From Harmothoe impar (lineage: Eukaryota; Annelida; Polychaeta; Phyllodocida; Polynoidae), in NCBI GenBank assembly GCA_947462335.1, contig OX381705.1:32263070-32327069 (forward strand): a stretch of 64,000 nt of DNA, read 5' to 3'. Below the pieces are notes generated by a model. It did not search any database, was not told the origin of the DNA, and saw only the letters and a list, made by a program, of their open reading frames with translations. Shown piece after piece: positions 14,058-26,157 of this stretch. The position numbers were made by a program, and so were the translations under genes. Every line of letters begins with the position of its first letter. The stretch's first letter is position 1.

Positions 14058-14333
14058 TCAGTCCGCATATATGTCAGGTAAGGCTGATTGTCTCATGTGG
14101 GCAGTGAGTTCTCCCTGGTGTATGCTATTAAACGCTTTCCGCAGGAAACAGGAAACCACGTACTCATTGCTGTCCCTGGCTCTAAAGATGTCATCAACCA
14201 GATTGAAGACAGCATCCATGGTTCTTCTGGAAGTAAAGACGCCATATTGACTCATATTACAGAGGAGGGAGTTTCCCTCAAGGTGGGTTTTAATGGGCTG
14301 ATGAATCATGCATTCCATAATTTTACTAGGGAC
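14058..14333 (-). pseudogene. LINE reverse transcriptase remnant (CR1/L2-like)
   Basis: About 90 codons read on the minus strand resemble the middle of a non-LTR retrotransposon reverse transcriptase. Visible hallmarks in order are PSKIME (usual consensus like LSKILEK), THLEGNSLL, SQYGVFTSRRTMDAVF (the Q-Y-G-F...R-S-T-DAV block that precedes motif A) and RKAFNSIHQGEL (the F-DLSKAFDSI-H motif A region). The catalytic aspartate of motif A is not in its expected place: the segment reads SCFLRKAFNSI, with residues missing before RKAF. An in-frame TGA precedes the fragment and a stop follows closely. No motif C or endonuclease is present nearby. It is a truncated, decayed copy. The family assignment rests on remembered motif patterns, so CR1 versus L2 versus another clade stays open. 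Confidence 0.72.
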
Positions 14334-15331
14334 TGATCATAAAGATATAAGGCGCCAGTTACATATTTGTTCCAGGTTGCCAGACTTGAAGATAGTGCTT
14401 ATTGGCCATTTGGTGAACAACATCATTCCATATTCATAAAGCAATTTCTAAAAAACTAGAAAGGACATCTGCAACTGTAATATCCCATTGGCAAGCATGT
14501 CACTTTTATGCTATTTAACATTGGATAACCTTTTCTATTGTTTTGCCCACAGAATTATTAGTATTCTATCCAACTGAGTTGTAGCGTTGGTGCTCAGATT
14601 ATATTGGGTGGTATACACTTCATAATGGTTAGATAGGGAATAGGGAGAGAGCAGTTATAATGTTATTACACGTGTTATTACATCAACTCTATATTTACGT
14701 AACGCACGCTGGGCATTTCCTTAGGTGATTTAAGTAAATAACACAAGACTATACCACTGTATGGAACATGAGCAATATCAATATTATCCAAAATAAACGT
14801 TGTGCATCTCGTTAGGTGTCTCTAATATTTAGGTGAAATGACTAAAATACAATACAATGGGGTCTTTATGTCAATATTGTGATTTATGGAGGTAAATGAC
14901 ACAGATCTGTGATACTATAGGGAATATGAGCAATATCAATAGTCTCTGTAATGAACAGTGTACATCTACTAAGGTGAACCAATTGTCCTGTGATCCAATT
15001 ATGGAGACAAGGCTTCTGTCGAATTCAGCAGTTATATAGGTGATGATATGACGTCTTTTGCAGTTCAACTCAATTAAAAGCTTTCACTGACATTTAACTC
15101 AGTTTCCAATCATTGTAATTTCGGAAACATAATTATGAGACATCATTTTAGTATTTACCTTTCCTAGTAATAAAGTTAAGTGTGTATGTATTATTCATTA
15201 TAATAGACGAGGATATTCCCAAAATAGATTTAATTCCTGAATCGTTCCTCACTACTAGGATTCTGAAGTAATCAGGTCAATAATATCAATTATTTTTACG
15301 ACTAGAACCATACTTCCACCAGCTACTCTAT
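14334..15331. other. Gene-free stretch
   Basis: AT-rich DNA without recognisable coding content. The phrase 'atgagcaatatcaat' occurs twice (about 14,767 and 14,926), each time shortly after 'ggaa(t/c)atg', hinting at an old roughly 160-bp duplication. I see nothing else. Confidence 0.4.
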
Positions 15332-15459
15332 CTCAGCTAACAAAAATGTTATATCACGTTAAAATAACGTTCCGATATACACATTTTTGGCCATGAAAAA
15401 GAGCCATTTAGAGAAACTTCTGAAATGTTGTATAACGTGTTTTCTTTTGTTAACTGGGA
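15332..15459. mobile_element. Short copy of the CCCAGYWAACA MITE family
   Basis: The left end 'ctcagctaaca' and right end 'tgttaactgggat' are inverted relatives of the CCCAGTAAACA TIR, and the inside repeats AACGTT-like words ('cgttaaaataacgttcc', 'tataacgtg'). The length is about 128 bp and there is no coding capacity. It belongs with the element at 9,556-10,410 and the copies near 41.5 and 50.3 kb. Confidence 0.65.
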
Positions 15460-18400
15460 TCTCACTTGTACCTATTTCCATGATGAACCAACATACATTA
15501 TGTGCGAGCGTTCTGCTGTTTATATATTCATTATAAGTAACTTCCAGTGCAACCTCATTTCTTCGTAGTAGTTAAAGTATTTTGAAAATATAAATTTGAA
15601 GTAATTTCTGGTCTGGTGTATCCCAGATTGGCAGCCTGACCACAGGGTCCCATCTGTCAAGCACTCAGCAGGTCGGTGATTCATCATAGGCCTGTAGTCA
15701 CATTGATTTCCCCAATTTTCTCTGGCTTCTACTGAACGCTTTTTTTCAACTTCACATTCTTTAACATCCAATTATTTATGTGCATCGATAACAGAGAACA
15801 AATGTGAGATGAAAGGAATGAAAGATTTTTTTCTTTTGAGAAACATGATACAGAAACATGATACTTGGTATTGAAGTTTTTAATCAGGTGAATGTACTAC
15901 CCACAAGATTCCCACCCGAAGCGTTTTAACCCAGCGGAACAAATTTAGACCCCAAATGCCAAGGGGGCATATTTTGGGCAAAAATATACCACCCCATCCC
16001 CTGTTGTTTACTATTGACCACTCCCTTCAACCCTTGAAGAGGGCATTTGAAGTAGCCAAACGGAGAAGTTGTCTTACTGGTATACTGGAACCCCAAAAGC
16101 ACTGACCGTTGTGTGGCGGTAAATGGTCAGCAGGCAGGCAGTAGGTGGCGGTCAAAGCCCGGGTTTAGGCCCCCAGGCTGCCCAGGGTATCAGCGGCCGT
16201 GCAGGCACCAGCCCTCTTTGAGGTTGCAGGCAACCAGCACCCTCAGCCCACAGGCCACCCACCGTCCCTCTAATCTCAGACATATTCAACCCCAACGCCC
16301 CGCCTCGCTCCAAAACGTAAGGCGGCCATTTTCGAACATGGCCGCTAATGCAACGGGTAAAAAGAGGTATAGGAAGAAAACGAGAGAACAGAGATAGCTT
16401 GGGTGACTGGCTGGTAAGGTGGTCGGGCTGGTGCGCCTAACCAACACAGACAGGCATGCAAAGGAAAAGATTATCAACCAAGTCCAGCTGTTTTCGCCGA
16501 TAAGTGCGCGGCGCGTGGTCACGAGGCGGTGCTGGTGGTGCGGCCCATTACCACCAGGGGCGGGGCGGGGGTCAGTCTCTGAGGGGACAGGCGATGGCGG
16601 CTCCATCAATGACTATCAAACACAGGGTCCTATACTACAAGAACAACACGGACCCTGCCAAAGACGTCTGTAATTAAACACGGCATCCTACAACAGGAGC
16701 GCTGCATCCAGCTCCATTGTAGGGCTACTCAGGGTCCCTATTCTGACAATACACCCCTAGGAGTACAGGTGGTCTTGAATATAGTTTAGTACTCTTTTCT
16801 CCTTGATAGCCTGAGTTTCTAGCAGGATCTGTACCCACAACCTCAGAACCATTGGGCCCAACAGCTAACCAACTGCTCCAGCAGGACTCATGCATTGATA
16901 CTAATTAGTCACCCAGTATTATAGGGTCTGCTTCTAACGTTTTCAGCTCAATGAGTGACGATATGCAAAATCCTTCATGCATTCAAACCCCATTTTATCC
17001 AATGTCAACATGAAGTACCGGGCACCCTAACCGCTGAATCATATAGCCATGTGAAGTTCTGGATCTCTTTAACCTAAGGAAAGTGTTAAGTTAATAATAC
17101 TATTGCATATTGCGGGACTCCGTTCGCACACACCCCGTTTGTTCATTTCTCTTTCTTTCTTTCTTTTTTAAACATCAGAACGTTAAATAATGTGATGTGA
17201 TGAGTAATCAAGGTTGATTCAATGTTCTGTACTCACTAGTTTGTACCTCCTAGGATTGGCACGAATCCTCCATGCTTAGATATACCTGTCAGGGGTTACA
17301 GCCTCACACCAGCCAAATTCAACTTTCATCTTGGCCCTTGTGGGTGTCCGTAATTGAAGGTGTCTCGGTTATACCAATGGTAGGGTTATTGCAGTGCAGT
17401 AACATAAAAAGATGGAGCTAATGGATACACGTTCCTACAGTTTTCATCCCCTTCTCTTTGTTTAGATTCCGTAAGGCAGAGCACTAATGGAACCTCAACT
17501 GCATGGAGAGACATCAACATGTCCATTATCGTATTTTCATAAACTTACAAAAAATAACAGAGAACATGAATTTTTTTATTCAATATTAAGGCCACTCTAT
17601 AAACAAGTTCCATGGAACATATGACGAGTATAAGTTATACGTTGTGGGAGTAGATTAGTACATGGTATCAATGAGTTTATTTTATTCTCATCTAGGGAGC
17701 TCAGGGTCAGTTTCGGCTTCCCTAGACCTCACCAGGGATTGGTCCGACTTCAGATCCATTGGGTACTGGGTATCTAACCAGAGGAGCTGGAAATATCAGG
17801 ATGACATGAAAAACAACGGCCAGCTAAAGTAATTTTCATCATCTTCATCATGTTATATATTTCCGGGACGAACCAGGAGGAGGGACGAGGAGGACATATC
17901 CCAACTCGATTTTTACTAAACCCAAAATAGTATCAAACTTAAGGTCAAGTCAAAGGTCAGTACCCCTGATAGTCCCCCTTCATTGTAAAATCTTGCATTA
18001 ACCTGTACTGTTTAAGCCAATTGTCGTGTACGCTTTGGGGGATCACAACCCCCAATAAAGCAAATCAGCTGGATTAATTTGATTGTTTCAGAAAGAATAT
18101 GCAGTATCACATTTAAGCGAAGGAAAAATCAGCCTGCTCTGTAGGCATCCGTGACCAGATTTCAGTTAATCTTTTCAAAACATATATATTACAACACACC
18201 AGTACATGTACATATTTTAAAGGAATACATGTAGCATCAATTTTGGCTCATGGACTCTGGGACTGCTTTCAACATTGAATATTCTCCGCTGGTCCCAAAG
18301 GGGCGTCGGATACATTTTGATCAAAGCAGACACATTGATGAAAAACGGGGTTTTGTGCCACGGTTGATGTTTGTGAATGGGACAAATGTCCTCATACACA

Positions 18401-18785
18401 TCCTCTTAAGAATACTTAAGACGTATATCCATTGCCTTATCTTACCTCTCATCCTGTCCCCTTCTTGACTTTTCTTATGAATGTAACACCAATGGGTAAG
18501 AGAATTGGGTTCATATGGTGTTAGATAGCTCAGCTAGTTTGCGCAGCATTCACGAGAATTCTACATAATTGGGACAATATTATGATGGCCCAGTCCATAA
18601 TTCCACTGAAGCCATATGTGATTCAGGAGGGTCATGTAACCTCTACTATGTGGAAAGCATTGACACGTTTTCATGGATACCGTCCCTGCTGTGTATATAT
18701 TGGTCATACCATGTATGCAGTATTATACCGATAAATAATGATTGTTGAAATATCTCGAAATTGAGACTATAATTAAAGGAATACC
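15460..18785. other. Gene-free stretch with GC-rich patch and (TTTC)n
   Basis: A GC-rich patch lies at about 16,100-16,620 with overlapping open frames on both strands (94, 107 and 84 codons) of low-complexity or basic composition and no recognised domain. A short (TTTC)n microsatellite is at about 17,150-17,167. A lone 'ccgggacgaacc' near 17,872 resembles the end of the 24.3-kb MITE. No gene could be supported. Confidence 0.4.
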
Positions 18786-19053
18786 AGGGCTCCCACTTGT
18801 CATGGAATGTCATGGCATTTGAAAGCAGTCTGGAAAGTCATGGAATTCTGCCAAAAATTGCAGTGTCTCATGGAATGTAGTTAAAAATAATATTAATGGA
18901 ATCAATATTACAAAATCTTTCAAGATCTTAGAATTTTTTCTCAGGAGCCAAGCCCCCTGACCCCTGCGAGAATGTTACAAAAGTCATGGAAAATTGAGAT
19001 TCTTGTCATGGAAATGTCATGGAATTTTAATCGGAAACTTTTGTGGGAATCCT
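18786..19053. mobile_element. MITE with AGGGCTCCCAC / GTGGGAATCCT ends
   Basis: The ends AGGGCTCCCAC and GTGGGAATCCT are inverted with two mismatches. The inside repeatedly says 'catggaat(g/t)' and 'gtcatgga' (at least seven instances in 270 bp), and the right half carries the complement-like 'gaaaatt...gtcatggaattt'. The pattern resembles widespread CAGGGTTCCCAC-type non-autonomous elements of animal genomes, often assigned to hAT. That assignment is from memory, not tested. No clear target duplication was seen. Confidence 0.7.
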
Positions 19054-20554
19054 AAATAAATTAATTCCACAAAGTCCTCTGTACAGACTTAAAGTAATAA
19101 TGGTATTATACAATGAGGTGAGCTATGCAACTCTTTAAGTTAATATGTATACTTATTATAATCATATAAAAAATCATATCTTGATTCTATGCTGACAGGG
19201 ACAATAGACTGAAACAGAGTAAACTCGTTCAAACAGTAAATTGTATGTACATGTCGTTTAAATAAACTGAGTTAAACAGGTTTGATAATACTTGATTGTG
19301 AGATGTACTCATATTCAAGAGGGCTGTCGAACCACTATTGTACCCGAATAAACAGAAAAAACATGTTACGATCGGTTATTAATATAAAAACTACTAAAGG
19401 TACTTGGACTTTTTTGGATTCGGTGAGCTTAAACTACTGAGGTTGGACAAGTCTGCCCCTTTTGTCGGGCTGTTGTACAGTTGTATGGTTTGCACTATTT
19501 GCCTGAAGTCATCTTTTAGATGTAATATCTAAAACGAAAGTACCTTTTATGCTGTTACTTATATAGTAAATGATAATATCTAAGCTTATAAATAAGTCAA
19601 CATTCCTTGCTAATATTATATTATTTCCCGACATGCCATAGCACCGGTGTTTGAAGTCTACTGGGTTCTAGTCATGGTGCAACTATATCCCAGTGGGAAC
19701 GTGAAGGTAGACCCTAGAACGCTGTGGAAACCCGTGTGTGGCGTTCACGTTCTTCCTGACGCCAGTCTCACAACATTCAACTAGACTCAAGTACGTACTT
19801 GCACCGGCAAGTATGAAGGCTGCATAGTAATCTTTATTTTAAATGGAATTCTCGTTACAAGACTACGGTTTAGGGTCAGTTTGGAGGTGCGTAAGGTGCA
19901 AAAGAAAAGAACTAGAGCTATATCATATTCAATATTGTTGACGTTCCTTACATGATTCTATAATCATAGACTGGTACCCAGTAAACAGAACACGTTATGC
20001 AACTAGTCTCAATGGAAAGGTTGTTGCCATGCCTTTCCCTGTGATCAAAGCATAAATATGCTCTTGGGATAATTAAAACCCCTTTCTAATACACATGATA
20101 AAAGTGTTGCTGTGTGAATTTACTCTGAAAATTAATATATATGCTTTAATGGGCCTCACAGGCCACCTTGAAAAATGTTTTACCACGCCCAATGATATAG
20201 TAATATACCATGGTGTGTGGACAGCTTCTAATAACTACTGAGGTAATAATCGATTTCTACTTATATCATAATTTAGGCAGGGTTACTATTTATTAACGAG
20301 TTTACACCCAAAGAGTTTAACTCGCCCCTGTTCCTTTTCATCATTTGCTTTATTGGAATCGACCTTGAACGACATACATCAGTAAAAGGTCGTTATGAAC
20401 AGGGCCATAGGATCTGACAAAAGTACAGAAGATTGGATCCATGGAAACAGGGTCGTTATAACAGTAAGTTTATTGTGTCAGTCATCCACATTTAATATAT
20501 ATTTGTGCTGTTGTTCACATGACAGCAAGATGCAAATATAGGAAAGGAAACACT
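19054..20554. other. Gene-free stretch
   Basis: No domain was recognised. A single CCCAGTAAACAG end with following ACACGTT lies near 19,977-19,995, without a convincing partner end, and 'tatcccagtgggaacg' near 19,688 resembles the start of the 59-kb MITE. These are probably solo or degraded MITE ends. Confidence 0.4.
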
Positions 20555-20893
20555 GTAAAGTCACGCAAAAAATAAAACGTTTTTTCTTCTCACCGCGCGC
20601 ATCATAGAAATTAGGTTTTGAGGCTAATCCTCTATGAAAAACATGACAACTCTGGACACATATTGACTTATTTGGTATCAAATTAAATCTAATGGTGAAA
20701 GAAGTGAAGTGGGATAGAAATAACTTACATTTTCCAACGTTTAAAGATCAATAGATTTTTGACTTTGGCAAAAAGTATATACTATCTTAATAATTCTAGC
20801 CTGCGTGTAAAAGAAAAAAGAGAAACGAGAAACGCCCTCCTCGTCACATTTTCCAGTCCTTGGTGATGAGAAACCACTTTTTTGAGAGGCCTA
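20555..20893 (-). mobile_element. GGCCACTC-ended element, copy in inverse orientation
   Basis: The right end 'ggtgatgagaaaccacttttttgagaggcctaa' is the reverse complement of the left end of the element at 42,838-43,214. 'cttctcaccgcgcgcatcatag' near the left end matches the complement of 'tatgatgcgcgcggtgatgag' there. An internal match ('atttggtatcaaatt') confirms that the two are copies of one family in opposite orientation. The left boundary is blurred. Non-coding. Confidence 0.65.
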
Positions 20894-23040
20894 ATTTTCT
20901 AAGTGCATAGTGATTTTATATACATTTGTATCCCACTTGGTCTTTTTGTCTCTCTGTATATTATTCTATCCTGCTCTGTCAGTTGTCTCCCTTAGATCCC
21001 TGAGAAAACAGCACCATACGAAACAAAACTAAGCTTTTAGCGCTATACTTAGGATCGAGTTCATGTCGACCATAAATCGATGTCAATTGTCAATGTGCGT
21101 CACGACACCCGGGTGGCTAAATGTCTGACACCTAGATAAAAAGAGCAGCCCACAACAATGTCTTCCTGCCCCGAGCAGGTCTTGCGCACAACGGACACAA
21201 CTCCCAATAATACTAAATATAGCTCACATGGTAACACATCTTCCATGCCCTTTGGTTCTCCCTGTTCATCACAGTCAGAGGATGTCACTGGTCGATGCCT
21301 ACGTCATTGTGTCTGTGACGTGTTCACTTCCACAGTCCATCTACTACTATCAGTTACGTCGTCCGTCACACCACTCGTCATAGAGTCGTCACTGACAGCA
21401 CATGACTGCCGTGATTGGCCAGATGTGTGGTTGGCGTGTGAGAAGGCCATGGCTATCAGTCCTCCAGGGTCTGGGCCGTAAGTGTTGCCATTATTTAGCC
21501 TACTGACACATGGGGTGTGCTGACTGTCGGGTAGGTGGTGACGGAGAGGGGAGGGGGGATGCTCCAGGTAGTACAGTGCCTCATAATAGAGGCATTTGAC
21601 GATGGCTCCAGTGGCCATCAGCATCCCAACCCTTCAGCCTCCTACCCCTCACAACTAGACTCTTTCCCCTTGCTGACTATATATGAGCTTCTCGGAAACT
21701 CTAATGCATTTCCCTCCTACCCCAGACGGCCCTGACCCGTACATGTGTAGTATGGGGGGGGGGGGTATTATGGGGGTGGGGTCTTGTGTATACCTATACA
21801 GTGCTATATGGGGGTGGCCGTGAGGGCTACTGACCACTATTGTCTGAGATGCAATCTGACTTGTGATCTCCCGGGTGCAGGGATACGGTTAGAGATGAGT
21901 TTGCCTGGCAGCTGGGACAGTTTGATGGTGATGGGTGGTGGGCCTGTGTCTGTAGGCAGAGGCTGGTACCACACATAAGGCAGGGGCTGACTGGTCGCAG
22001 CATGAAGGCACAGATTGAGCGGACCGTGGTGTGAATGGGCGGCCGTTTGGGACGTGCTGGTAATGGTGGAGAGAGCGGGGGTGGTATGGGAGGAGGGGGA
22101 GAACAGTTAAGGTGAGGAGTCATCGCGGGGGGGCGACCCGCTCGGCCTCCAGATAGTGTCGGCGGAAGGAAATGGACGTGGGGTTGTATGCCGAGTGGAC
22201 AGCGGCCCAGACAGGCCATGGGGCATGATAGCAGCATGCACAGCCGCTGATGTGGACTGGGGGAGGCTGGGAGGCTGGGAGAGGGGCAGTCCCTAATGTA
22301 GAAAGGCCACAGCAGCCCCTCCCCCACCCCTCCCCCATCCAACGCCCATCTCCCTTATCTTCACGCTTGACCGACGCTACACGGGAAACTCTTACATAAA
22401 CAGTTCTTCCCACATAACCATTACCGACAGATATAAATCCCCTGCCGCGCGTCTCAGATTCTGCTACATCTAAGCCCAGCACTGCATCTATTGTACAGCG
22501 CGCCATGCAGTAATTGGGATTGGGTGTGGTGTCTCTTGTTGAATGTCCCAGGACTTTGTCCATGGAACCTGCATGTCAATAGTACCCCTGTCTACTCCCA
22601 TGCATTCATTGAGCAACACTGAGCAGCTTGGAGCACCATTGTTCTCATGGACAAGCGGTTCACCTGCGGATGTGTGGGTTACGTCAGCACTTTGTCACAC
22701 GTTTACACATGGGAGACAGGTGTAAATGGTATTCCTGGTTTCCTATCTACAGATCTCTCATATATCACACCTCCTAGGCCAAGGTATTCCAGGTTACATT
22801 TCAATTAAGTGTCGAATCCACTGCTGTGAAATCGCTGATCTTCCGCCAATCTGCCCTGCCATTGTAGTCTATTTTTCTTGAATTGTCCATTGGACCATGC
22901 TTTATTCGACCTCCAAAGCACTGACTTGCAGATAGCTGGTGATTTCCTCGTCAAACCCTGAGTGATGAAACGACTAAGTTCCAAATGTGTCATACTCATG
23001 CGCAGGGAAATAATCACATTTGGGTCTGCATATAATATTA
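20894..23040. other. GC-rich stretch without recognisable gene
   Basis: From about 21,100 to 22,560 the composition shifts to GC-rich, with a 12-base G-run at 21,754-21,765. Minus-strand open frames of 171 and 147 codons overlap each other out of frame and read as proline/serine- or glycine-rich sequence. They look like by-products of base composition rather than proteins. A CpG island or regulatory region is possible. Confidence 0.45.
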
Positions 23041-23333
23041 TGGCTGTGTCTCATGAGATTGTAACAATTGAAACGTCTTTGACTGGGTGTAGTCTTTGAC
23101 CAGGTGTAGTATTTGACTGGGTGAAGGCTAGTCTTTGACCAGCAACTTCAAACCGGCTGAAATGGGGGGGTATGTACACAGAAATGCAGGGATATTTGTA
23201 AGATATAGTGTTAAAATATCCATTAACATTTTTCCAACATTCCTGTGTACATAGCCTCCAAAGACTACACCTAGTCAAAGACTACACCCGGTCAAAGACG
23301 TTTCAATTGTTACAATCTCATGAGACACAGCCA
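23041..23333. mobile_element. Palindromic MITE with TA flanks (TGGCTGTGTCTCATGAG ends)
   Basis: The left end TGGCTGTGTCTCATGAGATT and the right end AATCTCATGAGACACAGCCA are exact reverse complements. The match runs on through 'gtaacaattgaaacgtctttgac' to at least 42 bp. Inside, 'gtctttgac(c/t)(a/g)ggtgtag' is repeated on the left arm and mirrored on the right. Both outer sides are TA, as expected for Tc1/mariner-type insertion. The element is 293 bp with no transposase. It could be a folded mariner MITE; TA may also be chance. Confidence 0.88.
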
Positions 23334-24275
23334 TATTGGGACTTTGACAGCAACAGGTCCTTTCATATCACTTTCTTCTATAACCGTTGAATATCTTTTT
23401 CAAAGAGATTGTTTACTCTACAATTCTGATTTTTGCCATTCTGGTCTTTAGTTGACTAGGTACCACGGGTAGTTTGAAGAAACCCTTCCCTGAACAAAAT
23501 TGTTGTACTGGTTAGGAAGCTGATAAAGAATGCTGAAGAATGATGGTAACTATGTTAAGATCCGCTCAGTAGTTAATTTTATATGAATTTTCGAAAAATA
23601 AAAGTTTCAGCCATTTAGCATATTTCATTTTCAATAGCCAATGGGCCAATTTCAGAGTGATATTTCACTTATTTTGATGACAATTCGCAGTTGAAAAATG
23701 ATATTTCCCAATCAACTATATATGGACATTGCATAAATATCTTCAGAATATGTTCAGACATATTTGTATTGAAATAGTGTACCCTCTAACATGGCAGAAA
23801 TACCAATCCCTTGCCACTGAAAATGGCCATTCTGCCATTTTGACCCCATACCTAGTTCAAGGAATACATACTTGAGGACTTTGCTATTACATGTAATGTA
23901 TCTTCATGTTATATAGAGCATGAATAATTTTTCTCAGATCATTTCCTATGTGTATCTTTTGAGTCATATTCATTTAAAAATGGCAAAATCACTAATATGT
24001 ACGTTTGTCACAAATGCTATACTGCAAATGGTGCCATAGATTGTTAACTAGCAGTCCAATCCTCTTGTAATTCATAACACATACTACCCGTGACATGTCA
24101 ACATCAATACCACAGTAAAATACTTTGGAAATTAACTTCTTTTTTTTTAAGCTTACCAGTATGCTATATAGGATTTGTATGGATAAATAACTATGATTTA
24201 ATTTTGCCACTGCACCATCCATAGGATTGCTTAGCTCTCTTCACATGGTTGTAATAACTATTTTAAACTTCAGTG

Positions 24276-24390
24276 TGAGGGGCGGGACGAACATTTTTTT
24301 TCAAAAATAATATGTTTTTTAACCTAATATTTTCTATTAAATGCTACAAAAGTAATAATTTTTAATAATTTTTGTTCGTCCCGGGGACCA
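24276..24390. mobile_element. Small MITE (GGGACGAAC ends) with candidate CAGTG duplication
   Basis: 'cgggacgaacatttttt' on the left and 'aatttttgttcgtcccg' on the right form an inverted pair of about 15 bp around an AT-rich interior. The word CAGTG stands just outside on both sides (24,271-24,275 and 24,391-24,395), a plausible 5-bp target duplication. The outermost bases of the TIR match poorly, so exact ends are uncertain. Confidence 0.6.
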
Positions 24391-25582
24391 CAGTGAAGCC
24401 TGATGTGTATCCTAATCAATGGTGCTGGTATATTTCATGTGCAATGTATGGTGCAATGGGAAATCCAGTTTATATGACAGAGAGTCAAATCAGCAGCAGG
24501 AAAACAGGTGACAAAACCTGTAATTTGACCCAAAGTGACCCCCAGTGAAGACCCATTTGCACATGTATAGCAAGTACAACCTACTTAATACCAATGATAT
24601 TTCAGACTAGCAGATCCATATCTTTCTATTGAGGGGTTTGAGATTTCTGTGCATTAATTTTCCTTGTCTCTGGAGGCTTGTAAAGATTGACATTTTTTCT
24701 CTGAGGATCGGCGATTTCGCAGCTATGACTCGCTTATGCGCGGTACCTATTAATAGTTCATGCTGCATGGTACTCCACCGGAAATAAATATGCCTCTGAC
24801 CAATACAGGACATCGTGATCTCCCAGGCATCTTGTCTGCTCTGCGAAAAGGAGAGGGGTAGTTTTACAACAAATCCGCGTTAAAACACCATTCAAAAAGT
24901 CAATTGATTCCTGGCAGTCTTTATTGCAACCTCTGAGCCGGGCCATGACATCACACGTAAAACGAGTGCACAAAGGATCAAGCGCAGCAAATGCATTTTT
25001 CGAGCTGGCACTGCACGTGACAGAGCGTTGTCACTGGTCTTCGGCCATCAACACGGTTTCATGAATAGAGGCTCAATACAGAGAAGTAAGTACTACTTCT
25101 ACTTCTATATCATCATCACCATTCCTACCTGCATATCATAACCTTTGTATGTACTGTAGAATAAAAACTCTATCCTAGCGATATGTGAAAATGGTCATAT
25201 GCTTATTCTACAGTGGATTTCTTGGATCATATACGCCCGTGTTTTTCTGTAAATAAACGAGTACGTTCAGTGCTCATTGAACCAAGAAAAAAATGCTACT
25301 CTTCGAGAAGCTGAAAAACGGTTGTTTACAACAGCAACTAGCTAATTGTCACGAAACATATTCTGGTTATTATTCTTTTATTCCATTTCTCCCATGAAGT
25401 AGGGATTATTTTAGTACCAAATATGTATTTATATAGGCATGACTATAGTATGCGTCCTGTGTGGCTGAATGCAGTTGGGAACTTATTTGGTAGCACGATT
25501 AACGCCCTCTGATACCAATATAGTAAACAGAATAATCAAATGTGTCATGCACTGATGTAATAAGTACCCACCAGACTAATTT

Positions 25583-25744
25583 CAGGGGCGTGGCAAGCAG
25601 TCTCAACGTGGTGGGGACTGAGGGGTATTTTGACCCTTTTTGACCCCTTTTTACTTGAACTTTATGGTTTGACCTCTTTTGGGGTTGGTCAAAAGTGAGG
25701 GGGGGGGGACATGTCCCCCCCGCCCCCCGGTTCCCACGACCCAG
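25583..25744 (+). mobile_element. MITE family G1 inside tandem unit 1
   Basis: CAGGGGCGTGGCAAGC at the left, a TTGACC-rich interior, a G-run/ACATGT/C-run core and a degraded right end GGTTCCCACGACCCAG. It is close to the 5.7-kb copy over most of its length. Being carried in every unit, it inserted before the triplication. Confidence 0.75.
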
Positions 25745-26070
25745 CCTGGTGAGGACTTTTAGGTGATACTCCTTTATACATGAAATGATGTGCTCTTCTT
25801 CAGAGGAATGGGGAGTTAATCGCGATAGCAGGTGTTATGGTGATCCAACTTTGACCCACACCCCCAAGTGTACATTTGCTATGTATATTTAACCTACCCC
25901 GATATTTCTGATGTATGGCCCACCACCTAAGGTACATGAACACTAACGGTATTAACCATACTCCTACATTAATTTTGCATATAGATATGTCTGCATGGCA
26001 CGCCCCAATGATACTTGTTGTGACCGTGTACATAACCAAGCTGATGTCTGTTGTTTTTCTCCATCTTTAG

Positions 26071-26157
26071 ACAATTGAGGCATGTGGTAAATTCCCACTC
26101 AGCAGGTTACATTTGCATTATCCCTGACTCTTTGGATCAAATTGCGAAGGAGCAAAG
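26071..26157 (+). other. Exon-like segment in tandem unit 1
   Basis: A pyrimidine-rich tract ending 'tttttctccatctttag' precedes 87 bp that stay open in one frame, and the segment ends AAAG followed by 'gtatgc'. These are good acceptor and donor contexts. Length 87 is a multiple of three, so it could be included or skipped without a frame change. The frame encodes about 28 residues (beginning QLRHVV and ending AKEQ). I do not recognise the peptide. A donor-like 'gtaagtac' lies 985 bp upstream at 25,086, but the open frame ending there does not match this segment's phase. It may be a chance arrangement. Confidence 0.3.

Noticed and set aside
14088..14336. 82-codon plus-strand frame
   Set aside because: Antisense shadow of the LINE RT remnant.
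16820..16890. Possible tRNA
   Set aside because: An acceptor-stem pairing and a B-box of the usual form could not be found; the text only superficially resembles a tRNA.
21827..22563. Minus-strand frames of 171 and 147 codons as genes
   Set aside because: They overlap in different frames and consist of proline/serine- or glycine-rich low-complexity sequence typical of GC-rich DNA read by chance.
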